A DNA stretch of 64,000 nucleotides, taken from positions 21,073 to 85,072 of the forward strand of contig JAKQBN010000078.1 in the NCBI GenBank assembly GCA_029559475.1, given 5' to 3'. Origin of the DNA: a bacterium (GTDB taxonomy: Bacteria; UBA4055). Position 1 is the stretch's first letter, and the number at the start of each line of letters is the position of its first letter. The notes beneath the pieces are model-generated. The model was not told the origin of the DNA. It saw only the letters and a list, made by a program, of their open reading frames with translations, and searched no databases. Position numbers and translations under genes: made by a program. Below are positions 17,101 to 24,203 of the stretch, in pieces.

Positions 17101-18878
17101 AGAAGAACGATGTCGGGAACTGGAACGAAGCAGGCACGGTTGCAAGCAATATTAAAACATGGTCTGACGCTTCCGCAGTGATCAATGACAGCCTTGCTTA
17201 CAGAGTAAAAGGGTATAAAGGAACTTATACTTCAAATTACACACAGGCAGATGTAAGCTCTCTCACATTTCCGCCGCCCACAAACCTGACATATACAAAA
17301 CTCGACCTGAATTCAATCAGACTGAACTGGACTGATAATTCCAACATGGAAGACGGTTTCAAAATTGATAAAAAAGTCGGAGACAATGCGTGGGTAACCG
17401 CATACGCATCAACTGCGGCAAACGCAGTAACATGGACAGACGATAACGCTGATGTCAATCAGACCTTACAGTACAGAGTTTATACATATTCAGGCAGTTT
17501 CGTATCCAATTATGTAGAAACAACAGCAATAGACAACACATTCCCGGCACCAACAAATTTAACAACAACCCAGATCAGCATAACAAGCGCAAATATAGCT
17601 TGGAACGACAACAGCACCGGAGAAGATAAATTTGAAATAGAACGAAAACTCTCAGCCGATGCAACATATATCAAGATCGGAGAAATAACAGGCAGCGCTA
17701 CAACAACAAAAGCATACACAGACACAACAGTAGTCCCTTCAAGCACTTACGATTACAGAGTAAAAGCAGTATTCGGCACAAATTCGACAGCTTACATAAC
17801 AAAAACAGGTTACGAGAACACATTCCATGCTCCTACGAATCTTACAGCCAGTGTAGAGACTGACACTTCTATTAAGCTTGAATGGACAGACAATTCCTCT
17901 TTCGAATCTGGTTTTAAGATTGACCGTAAACTTGGAGTTACAGGCAGTTGGGAAACCGATTTTACTACACTTGGAGCTAATGTCAAAACATATACAAACA
18001 CAGGACTCACAGCAGGTACAACCTACTATTATAGAGTCCGTGCATATTTTTCAACATTTTACAGTGAATATACAAACGAAGTCAATGCAATTCCAACTGT
18101 GCCTGAAGGTTTTGCCTCAATCCCTACGGGCAGTTTCGACATGGGTAGTACAACTGGTGACAGCGATGAAGCACCTGTACACAGAGTGAACATAACAAGA
18201 CCGTATTACCTTGGTAAATATGAAGTTACTCAAAAAGAATGGCAGGATATAATGGGCAGTAATCCAGCGAGTAGCTTATATGGAATGGGAGAGAATTATC
18301 CAGTATATCATGTAAGTTGGTACTCAATTCTTGTCTATTGTAATAAGCGAAGTATTACTGAAGGAATTACCCCTTGCTATACGATAAGTGGTAGTACTGA
18401 TCCTATCACTTGGGGGAGCATACCGACTAGTTCAAATAGTACATGGGATGCCGTTACTTGTGATTTTAATGTAAAAGGTTACAGATTGCCTTCAGAGGCT
18501 GAGTGGGAATATGCCGCTAGATATAATGACGGCAGGACATATCCTTGGGGTGAAACAGCTCCTTCAAGCACATTGTGTAATTTTGATGCTAATGTAGGAA
18601 AAACTACAATTGTCGGTGACTATTCATCAGGTATTAGTTCTCTTGGATTGTACGATTTGTCGGGCAATGTAGGTGAGTGGGTTTGGGATTGGTACGATAC
18701 ATATCCTATTGCTGAGCAGTCTGATCCATTGGGTATAACAAGTGGAACTTACCGAGTTGTACGCAATAGCAATTATAACAATATTGCTTTTGCAATGCGT
18801 TGTTCGTTTCGGGGACATACTAATCCATATTCTTTAATTGTAGGTGATGGGGGGTTTCGATTAGCAAGGACGAAATAG
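14151..18878 (+). CDS. Giant surface lipoprotein: FnIII repeats plus FGE/SUMF1-type domain
   Basis: The 1575-residue protein starts with a lipoprotein-type signal (MKRTIYLISAAAVLLIIWTC, Cys20 as likely lipid site). A degenerate repeat is followed by 13 fibronectin type III-like repeats of about 95 residues (residues about 130-1315), each with a [ST]WxDNSTGEDGFKIDR-like core and a YRVYAYKG-like strand. The last 255 or so residues form a formylglycine-generating-enzyme (SUMF1) fold: IPTGSFDMGS, YYLGKYEVTQKEWQ, YPVYHVSWY, YRLPSEAEWEYAARY, GLYDLSGNVGEWVWD and final GGFRLART. Such domains in surface proteins usually bind ligands and are not necessarily enzymes. The common RGGSW motif reads RNSNY here. 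AGGAG precedes the ATG. An adhesin or surface-display role is inferred. Confidence 0.9.
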   Translation: MKRTIYLISAAAVLLIIWTCSDLEHSNPFDSSYGDPDPLKKLDLVIEKIDRIKLVWDDDYYSKDSNYTFIIDRKIGDTGAWEEEYKIFKSKYTSFTDSSAGIDKLNFYRVKVAYDKNISDPIETSILNPFNPPSGITLNRKDIKTIQISWNDNSNGEDGFKIDRYSNGAWVTGFKTLGQNAATWTDSAAVLNDSLRYRIYGFRKTYNSQQALTNLIDNTLPAPSNLIVQQNDVSTFELNWTDNSTGEQGFIVERSIDGGSYSVLSTLPANTTSYIDTSVSKGKSLSDVSYRVVSYFGTFKSAYAETSSGIEFPAPGTLSYEKLTISSIKLNWADNSLSEDGFKIEKKVGGGSWTAYATVTKNTTTWTDAAAQINQTVQYRIYAYKGINTSTITESSVIDNTFPAPTGITFTKVSISSIKIDWLDNSTGEDGFKIDRSVNGTWTNSYASVTGNIKTYTDASTPINSTVIYRVYAYKSTSVSATISTSSIANTFPAPSNPSIVQLAVNSVKISWTDNSTGEDGFKIDRKNVSGTWTTAYGSVGSNITEWTDTAAAISDSLQYRVYGYKGTAYSAYAYTRASDLTFPPPTNVTYTRPTIISIKLDWVDNSTGETGFKIDRSVDGGAWVIAYGTVSSDVVTWTDANAPINKNIQYRIYGYTATDASSYATSAVIANTFPAPVLNAVTQQTVSSFKLDWSDNSTGEDGFKIERKIDAEAYVQIASVGANILTYTDSSINKKGYTTVYYRVRAFKGTDYSTYSEKTQTISFPAPSNINYTKTSISSITVNWSDNSNGEDGFKIDKKVGSSEWVLTYGTAAANAVSWLDSNAEPNTSIQYRVYAYKGSNASTANYSATIDNTFPAPLNISTEKLTISSIKVNWTDNSTGETGFIIDRKVGVDAWAAYDTTATNAVTWTDNSAVINANLQYRVKGYKGSFYSNYLESSQISNIFPAPTNLILTQVKKLQKAVTIRLDWTDNSTGEDGFKIYKKNDVGNWNEAGTVASNIKTWSDASAVINDSLAYRVKGYKGTYTSNYTQADVSSLTFPPPTNLTYTKLDLNSIRLNWTDNSNMEDGFKIDKKVGDNAWVTAYASTAANAVTWTDDNADVNQTLQYRVYTYSGSFVSNYVETTAIDNTFPAPTNLTTTQISITSANIAWNDNSTGEDKFEIERKLSADATYIKIGEITGSATTTKAYTDTTVVPSSTYDYRVKAVFGTNSTAYITKTGYENTFHAPTNLTASVETDTSIKLEWTDNSSFESGFKIDRKLGVTGSWETDFTTLGANVKTYTNTGLTAGTTYYYRVRAYFSTFYSEYTNEVNAIPTVPEGFASIPTGSFDMGSTTGDSDEAPVHRVNITRPYYLGKYEVTQKEWQDIMGSNPASSLYGMGENYPVYHVSWYSILVYCNKRSITEGITPCYTISGSTDPITWGSIPTSSNSTWDAVTCDFNVKGYRLPSEAEWEYAARYNDGRTYPWGETAPSSTLCNFDANVGKTTIVGDYSSGISSLGLYDLSGNVGEWVWDWYDTYPIAEQSDPLGITSGTYRVVRNSNYNNIAFAMRCSFRGHTNPYSLIVGDGGFRLARTK
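14540..18095 (+). repeat. Thirteen tandem FnIII-coding repeats, about 285 bp each
   Basis: The repeats are recognised by the recurring DNA for WTDNSTGEDGFKID and the linker NTFPAP. Spacing is about 280-300 bp. Sequence identity between copies is moderate at DNA level and higher in the core motif, which suggests old duplication with drift and no recent expansion. Copy number may differ between strains. Confidence 0.8.
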
Positions 18879-18914
18879 AGATTTTATAAATAATAAGAAA
18901 ACAAAGGATATGTT

Positions 18915-19766
18915 ATGAAAAGGTTAACTTGTTTTATAGGAAAAGCTAAAATCTCACAAAGAGATACCCATACATATTTTGATTGGGTTTTTGATGCTGA
19001 ATACAGCGATGGTGAAAAAAAAGAATTTGTTTTTGCGAAGGATTATCAGATAGGTAATATTTATTTCGAAGAACTCATGAGAAGACACTTGATTATTGCT
19101 GTAGAAGAAAAAGTCTCTCCAGAATCGAAATATCTTAAGAAGGATGTGATTAAAAGTGTTAAGAAACGCTTAAAACACATAAAAGAATTTCCCGATGGAA
19201 TTGAATCAAAACCACGGGACGATTTCTTTTTACAGTTAAATATAATAACATTCACAAAAGATTTTGTAATTTTTGATTTTGCCTTTACAGGATTTAAATA
19301 TATTATCAGGAATATAGAGATGCCCATCGAATTGTATAATGAATTATCTGAAAGGTCATGTTTAAAATTAAGATTTAGTAAAGATTTTCAAGTTTTTATT
19401 TCACATGCTTTTGAAAATAAACCTATAGCTAAAAAAATAGCTGAGGATTTAACAAATAATGGATACCGAGCATGGTTTGATGAATGGGAGATAAAAGTTG
19501 GTGATTCGATTGTTGAAAAAATAAATGAAGGTATTAAAGACACTGCTTTTATGATTGTACTATTTTCTCGTTGTTCTGTTGAAAAATCTTGGGTAAAAAA
19601 GGAAATGAATGCCGGCTTCGTGGAGGAATTAAAAAGGAAAAAGATATATGTATTACCTGCATTAATTGAAGATTGTGATATACCGCCACTGTTTTCAGAT
19701 AAACGCTATGCAGATTTCACTGTTTCTTATGAACTTGGAATTAATGAAATTTTAAAGTCATTGTGA
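18915..19766 (+). CDS. TIR-domain protein with a novel N-terminal domain
   Basis: The 283-residue protein ends with a TIR domain (about residues 155-283): FQVFISHAFENKPIAKKIAE, GYRAWFDEWEIKVGDSI, FMIVLFSRCSVEKSWVKKEM and YVLPALIEDC. Glu230 in SWVKKE sits at the catalytic glutamate position of NAD-cleaving TIRs. The N-terminal 150 residues (from MKRLTCFIGKAKISQRDTHT) are mixed alpha/beta and match no domain I know; this is presumably the sensor. AAAGGA precedes the ATG. The gene lies 36 bases after the FnIII-FGE gene but is clearly AT-richer, like the next three genes, which suggests separate acquisition. Phage defence by NAD depletion is the likely role by family knowledge. Confidence 0.88.
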   Translation: MKRLTCFIGKAKISQRDTHTYFDWVFDAEYSDGEKKEFVFAKDYQIGNIYFEELMRRHLIIAVEEKVSPESKYLKKDVIKSVKKRLKHIKEFPDGIESKPRDDFFLQLNIITFTKDFVIFDFAFTGFKYIIRNIEMPIELYNELSERSCLKLRFSKDFQVFISHAFENKPIAKKIAEDLTNNGYRAWFDEWEIKVGDSIVEKINEGIKDTAFMIVLFSRCSVEKSWVKKEMNAGFVEELKRKKIYVLPALIEDCDIPPLFSDKRYADFTVSYELGINEILKSL

Positions 19767-19820
19767 TGATAATCTCGTTTATTAGTATTTATTTATTACA
19801 CTGGATATATTGTGAGAAAA

Positions 19821-20771
19821 ATGATGAAATACAATGATAAAGCAAATAACTGTGAATATTATAAAGCTACGATAAATTCATTTAATAAATACATTTTGTA
19901 TTGTGAAAAAATTTTAAATGGAAAGTTTTATTCTGACAAGATGATTTGCGAAAACATTTTTAGAGAAAAGATAAATTCAAAACATAAGTTTGAGGAATAT
20001 TTACATAAAAGCATTTATATTTCAATGGATTATGTAAAATACTTAAAAGAAACTGTGAATGAAGAAAATATTCATATATATCGGCATACATTAATGTGCT
20101 TAAGGATTGATCTTGAGTGGCTAATAGCAAATTTTGAAAAATATTGGTTGAAATCGGCGGATGGAATTATATTTACAAATGAGCGTAAAAAGAATTTAAA
20201 TCCATCGGAACTGTATTTTGCAGCAAAGGCATTGTTTTTTATTGAAGAAAATAAAAATATCCAAGATTTGTATTTACGAGGCTTAAAACCCGCCGCAATG
20301 TTTTATATACGGCAACTAATAGAAGTTTATGGCAGGAATATTTTAGGATATCATTCTATTGAAGATGAAAAAGGTAATCTGAAAAAGCAATTCACTCAAT
20401 ATGCATGGAAATTTATTAAAGAAGAACTTAAAAAGGACAACCCAAGAATCGAACTACCTTTTGATATTGATATTGTTTTGAGTATTAACAAGTGGGCTAA
20501 CAGCTTCGTGCACTCAACATATCTATACAATAGCTATATACAATTTTATGCCTTAAAAATGGTCAAGATGTTGTTTGATTCTAAAAGGAAGAAGATTAGA
20601 GTATATAATGGACGCTTAGTAGAGAAGTCTGAATGCAGTGATATAAGGATTACAAATTATGAATCTTTAAAATCTGACTTTGAGAAAAAGTTAAAAGAGA
20701 TTAGTAAAGCCGAAGTAATCGTCAACTGGATGAAAGTTGACGATGTTGGGGCTTACATTATTAGCTTATAA
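19821..20771 (+). CDS. Helical protein of unknown function next to the TIR gene (HEPN-like?)
   Basis: About 316 residues, mostly alpha-helical and Lys/Tyr-rich. A conserved-looking core runs from NPSELYFAAKALFFIEE through KPAAMFYIRQLIEVYGRNIL to INKWANSFVHSTYLYNSYI. The WANSFVH motif in a helical context resembles abortive-infection/HEPN-type sequences, but the classic R-x4-6-H pair is not obvious, so RNase activity is only a possibility. Start choice is uncertain: ATG at 19821 or 19824, or GTG at 19812; GTGAG lies before the ATGs. Position 54 bases after the TIR gene and similar AT-rich codon use suggest a shared transcript. Confidence 0.65.
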   Translation: MMKYNDKANNCEYYKATINSFNKYILYCEKILNGKFYSDKMICENIFREKINSKHKFEEYLHKSIYISMDYVKYLKETVNEENIHIYRHTLMCLRIDLEWLIANFEKYWLKSADGIIFTNERKKNLNPSELYFAAKALFFIEENKNIQDLYLRGLKPAAMFYIRQLIEVYGRNILGYHSIEDEKGNLKKQFTQYAWKFIKEELKKDNPRIELPFDIDIVLSINKWANSFVHSTYLYNSYIQFYALKMVKMLFDSKRKKIRVYNGRLVEKSECSDIRITNYESLKSDFEKKLKEISKAEVIVNWMKVDDVGAYIISL

Positions 20772-20809
20772 CATTTAGAAATATCGATTTGACTAAAGTA
20801 GGAGTTACA

Positions 20810-21055
20810 ATGCTAAAAAAAGAATACTTAAAACACAACGGGTTTAATTTCGAAATAAGAATTAATACTATTGATGACAAACATTGTGTCATAGTGTTTA
20901 TTGATGATTTTCAGGTGAGCCCGATATATTCAGTTGATATTGGATATGAAAAAGAGTATTTTAAGCAACACGAGGTTAGCTTAGTCAAACAACTTGTAGA
21001 AATGGCAAAGAAAGACATTGAAAACGATATTTTTTTTGGAGGCTGTCAAATATAA
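20810..21055 (+). CDS. Small unknown protein in the TIR cluster
   Basis: An 81-residue protein starts at the ATG at 20810, which has a good AGGAG site 5 bases upstream. A longer frame from 20789 lacks such a site. It begins MLKKEYLKHNGFNFEIRI and contains a beta-strand pair (HCVIVFIDDFQVSPIYSVDI) followed by a helix (VSLVKQLVEMAKKDIEND). It resembles a small alpha/beta regulatory or antitoxin-size protein. No family is recognised. It ends 3 bases before the two-TM protein gene, so the two are translationally close. Confidence 0.6.
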   Translation: MLKKEYLKHNGFNFEIRINTIDDKHCVIVFIDDFQVSPIYSVDIGYEKEYFKQHEVSLVKQLVEMAKKDIENDIFFGGCQI

Positions 21056-21058
21056 AGA

Positions 21059-21871
21059 ATGTTAAAAAGAAAGAAAAACACAAAAAGAATACAGCATGCG
21101 AATTACTATAGAATTGTCAAAGTAGTAAAATGTTTTGTAAAAACTAATTGGTTTCATATTATCGCTATTTTCTTCATTGCGTGTATGATATTCTTAAAAA
21201 ATTTAACAAAAGATTGGAGTCCAATAATAAATGTCCCTTGCGATACAATCAATTACTATTGGGATATTTTAATCAGTTTAGGAATCAGTTATACCGCAGG
21301 ATTTATTTTTTACCTATTGGTTGTATATTTTCCAGAGCAGCAAAAACGAACAAATGTGGAAACTAGCCTTAATACTTTATTTAGAACTATCCAAACTAAT
21401 GCATGTAAATATTTGGATGAAACCTTCAAGGCTTTTGGGTATGAATTTCCAGCTACTACGAATTTAAAAGATACTTTTTCAAAAAACAACTTGAATAATG
21501 ACCCTTTCAAAGTACTTTCTAATTCAATAACTGAATCAGATATTTTAAATTTATATGAAAACACAAATAATAGATACGAAATAATAATTCAAACTTCTTC
21601 AAAGATATTATCATGCAGAGATAAATTAATTCCATACATACAATACATGAATAAGGATGAATTAATTTGTTTCTCTGCTTTAGAAGATATAAGAATATTT
21701 GATCATATCTCTAACCTACCTAAAATTGGATATTATTTTTATGATACTCTTGACGAAGTATTAGATCTTATCAAAAAGACTGAAAAAATATTAGATAGCG
21801 ACTTTGAATATATAGCTGCATATAAAAATCCAGAAAAAGAAATCTATGAAATATTAAATACACATGTATAG
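21059..21871 (+). CDS. Two-TM membrane protein with cytoplasmic helical domain
   Basis: The 270-residue protein has a basic N-terminus (MLKRKKNTKRIQ), two membrane helices (FHIIAIFFIACMIFLKNL near residue 32 and DILISLGISYTAGFIFYLLV near residue 69), then about 180 residues of helical, charged sequence. Two-TM proteins with a soluble tail are common membrane effectors in prokaryotic defence cassettes, but no named family is recognised here. It follows the 81-residue gene by 3 bases and has the same AT-rich composition. The weak ribosome-binding region suggests translational coupling. Confidence 0.65.
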   Translation: MLKRKKNTKRIQHANYYRIVKVVKCFVKTNWFHIIAIFFIACMIFLKNLTKDWSPIINVPCDTINYYWDILISLGISYTAGFIFYLLVVYFPEQQKRTNVETSLNTLFRTIQTNACKYLDETFKAFGYEFPATTNLKDTFSKNNLNNDPFKVLSNSITESDILNLYENTNNRYEIIIQTSSKILSCRDKLIPYIQYMNKDELICFSALEDIRIFDHISNLPKIGYYFYDTLDEVLDLIKKTEKILDSDFEYIAAYKNPEKEIYEILNTHV

Positions 21872-21975
21872 GATTGTCAGAATGCCTTTAATTCTTTTAT
21901 ATTACTGCCGTTATTACAATGCTGAATTATTTTTGTACGATTATCAAAATAACAACTGACTTAAAGGATAGAATT

Positions 21976-23628
21976 ATGCATATAAAGCAAATCTTAGAAA
22001 ACACTCTCACTAACCTCATCCAGACTTGGGAAAACGAGGTTATTGAGTTCAAGGAAGCGAACGATAATTTTCCGACTTCGGATATCGGGAAGTATTTTTC
22101 TGCTTTATCGAATGAAGCTAACTTGAAGGAGAAAGAGCGTGCTTGGCTTGTGTTCGGCGTTCATAATAAAACTCGAAAGATAGTCGGTACTGATTATAGG
22201 ATGGAACCGGAAAGGCTTCATAGCCTTAAAATGCAGATTTCGCAGAGAACAGAGCCGAGTGTTACTTTCCGTAATATTCACGAAGTTTACACAGACGGTT
22301 TAAGGGTGATTCTATTTGAAATTCCTTCTGCACCGGTTGGTATTCCTATTTCGTGGAACGGACATTATTATTCTCGTTCCGGTGAGAGCTTGGTTTCTCT
22401 CGGTTTGAATAAGCTCGATGAGATCAGAAAGCAGACTGCGGCATCAGATTGGACTGCAAAGGTAGTTGATGAAGCTACGCTTGATCATCTTGACCCTGAT
22501 GCTATTGAGAAGGCTCGTGAGGCTTACGGAGAAAAATATTCAAACCGCTTTTCAGAATCAGAAATAAAAAAATGGTCTTTGCCTGTTTTTCTCGACAGGG
22601 CAAGGCTGACGATATCGGGTAAGATCACAAGGACGACTTTGATTCTTCTCGGTAAAAAAGAATCTTCGCATTTCCTTCTTCCTTATCCGTCTCAGATCAC
22701 ATGGAAACTTGTTGACAAAGAAAAGGCTTACGAACATTTCGCACCGCCTTTTTTGTTGAGTACCACTGAGCTTTATCAAAAAATAAGAAATTATCAGATC
22801 AGAATTCTACCTGAAAACAGCCTGATCCCCGTTGAAGTTTCCAAATACAAACAGAAAGTAATTCTTGAAGCTCTTCATAACTGTATAGCTCATCAGGATT
22901 ATACAAAGAATTCCAGAATTATCGTAACGGAGTATGTGGATAAACTTTCCTTTGAGAATGTCGGCAGTTTTTATGAGGGTAATCCTGAAGATTATATCTC
23001 CGGATCAAAAACACCTCACAGTTATAGAAATTCATTTCTCGCTCAGGCAATGGCTGAACTAAAAATGATAGATACATTAGGCTACGGCATTCATGAAATG
23101 AATACGGAACAGGCGAAAAGATATTTCCCTCTGCCTGATTATGATCTTTCGGAGCCGGGAGTTGTCAAAGTTTCGATATACGGTAAAGTATTCGATCCTG
23201 CTTACAGCAACCTGCTCATTCAGAATCCCGAACTTGCATTAGAGGATATTATAGCTCTTGACAGAGTACAGAAAAAGCTTCCTTTGACGGATGAAATGAT
23301 TAAAAGGTTGAGGTCAGCTCAGCTTATAGAAGGCCGGAAGCCGAACTTTCACATATCGTTAAAAGTAGCGAAAGTGACAGACAAGAAAGTTGACTATATA
23401 AAAACCAAAGGCTTTGATGATTCATACTGTAAAGACTTGATCCTTGAGTTCATAAAAAAGTGGGGTGAAATATCCCGCAAACAAGCTGAAGATCTTCTTT
23501 GGGATAAATTACCTGATATTTTAGATGATAAAGCTAAAAAAATAAAAGTAATGAATGTGTTACAATCACTGCGGAAAAAAGAAAAGATATTTCTCGATGA
23601 AGGGAAAAAGTGGAAAATCGTGAAGTAA
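21976..23628 (+). CDS. AlbA_2 (Schlafen-type) domain protein with RecG-like/HATPase C-terminus
   Basis: The 550-residue protein begins with an AlbA_2 putative nucleic-acid-binding domain (ENEVIEFKEANDNFP, LVFGVHNKTRKIVGTD, and YYSRSGESLVSL in the first 160 or so residues). A middle part leads to an ATPase-like module of the HATPase_c_4 type (LHNCIAHQDYTKNS, VDKLSFENVGSF, LAQAMAELKMIDTLGYGI), and a C-terminal winged-helix-like region closes it (ILEFIKKWGEISRKQAEDLL). I chose the ATG at 21976, with AAAGGA seven bases upstream. An in-frame ATG at 21919 has no site. These proteins are often transcription regulators or accessory genes in mobile regions. Base composition is nearer to the host than the preceding four genes. 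Confidence 0.8.
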   Translation: MHIKQILENTLTNLIQTWENEVIEFKEANDNFPTSDIGKYFSALSNEANLKEKERAWLVFGVHNKTRKIVGTDYRMEPERLHSLKMQISQRTEPSVTFRNIHEVYTDGLRVILFEIPSAPVGIPISWNGHYYSRSGESLVSLGLNKLDEIRKQTAASDWTAKVVDEATLDHLDPDAIEKAREAYGEKYSNRFSESEIKKWSLPVFLDRARLTISGKITRTTLILLGKKESSHFLLPYPSQITWKLVDKEKAYEHFAPPFLLSTTELYQKIRNYQIRILPENSLIPVEVSKYKQKVILEALHNCIAHQDYTKNSRIIVTEYVDKLSFENVGSFYEGNPEDYISGSKTPHSYRNSFLAQAMAELKMIDTLGYGIHEMNTEQAKRYFPLPDYDLSEPGVVKVSIYGKVFDPAYSNLLIQNPELALEDIIALDRVQKKLPLTDEMIKRLRSAQLIEGRKPNFHISLKVAKVTDKKVDYIKTKGFDDSYCKDLILEFIKKWGEISRKQAEDLLWDKLPDILDDKAKKIKVMNVLQSLRKKEKIFLDEGKKWKIVK

Positions 23629-23633
23629 AAATT

Positions 23634-23766
23634 TATGCGAACTTTTGGTAAGTTTTTATGCGAAAATGTCACTATTTATTCGATTTTATAGCTAAAAGTG
23701 TAAAAAAGATAATGCGAAAATAATGCGAAAATAATGCGAACTTATGAGAACCTTATGCGAACTAAT
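23634..23766 (+). repeat. Short iteron-like ATGCGAA repeats
   Basis: About seven copies of ATGCGAA or a close variant occur here: TTATGCGAAC, TTATGCGAAA, three AATGCGAA in a row at 23711-23739, ATGAGAAC, and TTATGCGAAC. The three central copies are spaced 11 bases apart, about one helical turn, as expected for cooperative protein binding or a microsatellite. They lie directly downstream of the AlbA_2 gene. Confidence 0.65.
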
Positions 23767-23958
23767 GACCTGTACGATAAAATCGTACAACTGAAGAAAG
23801 ATAATCCCTATTGCAGAAAGGTTTGCAGAAAGATAATCCCATTTTGGAGATTTGGGGTTTGCCTGAGATTTACTTGTTTAAAGCTAAAAGTTTTAGCTTC
23901 TTCCTCGCAGGCTGGACTAGTTACAGATTGGGGTACTTGGCTCAATGGGTATGAGTAA

Positions 23959-24037
23959 CAAATTGCAACGACCTTCAACATTGGCTATATGTCGCGGCGA
24001 GGGGAAGTTATTTGCCGCGCTTATAGCCATGACCGTT
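23959..24037 (-). repeat. Right hairpin/inverted-repeat element of the accessory block
   Basis: TGGCTATA (23982-23989) pairs with TATAGCCA (24022-24029), and CGCGGC (23993-23998) with GCCGCG (24014-24019), leaving a 15-base loop. On the minus strand it reads AAC, hairpin, then GTTGAAGGTCGTTGCAATTTG, the same order as the left element at 13022-13080. The shared tail points into the block. The AAC/GTT ends and bulged stem are attC-like. No integrase is in the window. Confidence 0.65.
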
Positions 24038-24203
24038 AGCTGAATCGTTTTTTTACAAGGAATTTCATTTTCGGTATCTATGGGTCCGAAAGACCTTGAT
24101 CCTCCCGTTTTTACCTGTCATACGTGAGTCTATTGTATTCCATTTTGAATTTTGTGCGATTTGTAATTGAGTTTAATATTTTTTTTTCATACCTTACGGG
24201 TCA

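Larger units (their letters stand above)
23629..24203. other. Non-coding right edge of the accessory block
   Basis: The 575 bases hold a repeat array (23634-23766), a duplicated AGAAAGATAATCCC (23795 and 23829 regions), the right hairpin element (23959-24037) and a short GGTCcgaaaGACC hairpin (near 24084-24096). A 74-codon frame from 23734 overlaps the repeats, has no good ribosome-binding site and is probably not a gene. No tRNA is visible. Confidence 0.6.

Noticed and set aside
18740-18878. Diversity-generating retroelement target
   Set aside because: No reverse transcriptase, template repeat or accessory protein was found in the window. Kept as a question, not a call.
23634-23766. CRISPR array
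   Set aside because: The units are too short and too closely spaced, with no spacers of 25-40 bases and no cas genes.
23734-23958. A 74-residue frame across the repeat array
   Set aside because: It starts inside the ATGCGAA repeats, lacks a site, and has repeat-driven composition.
13022-24037. Integron with attC sites
   Set aside because: No integrase, only two elements in opposite orientation, and the R boxes do not match the GTTRRRY consensus well. Described as a hairpin pair only.
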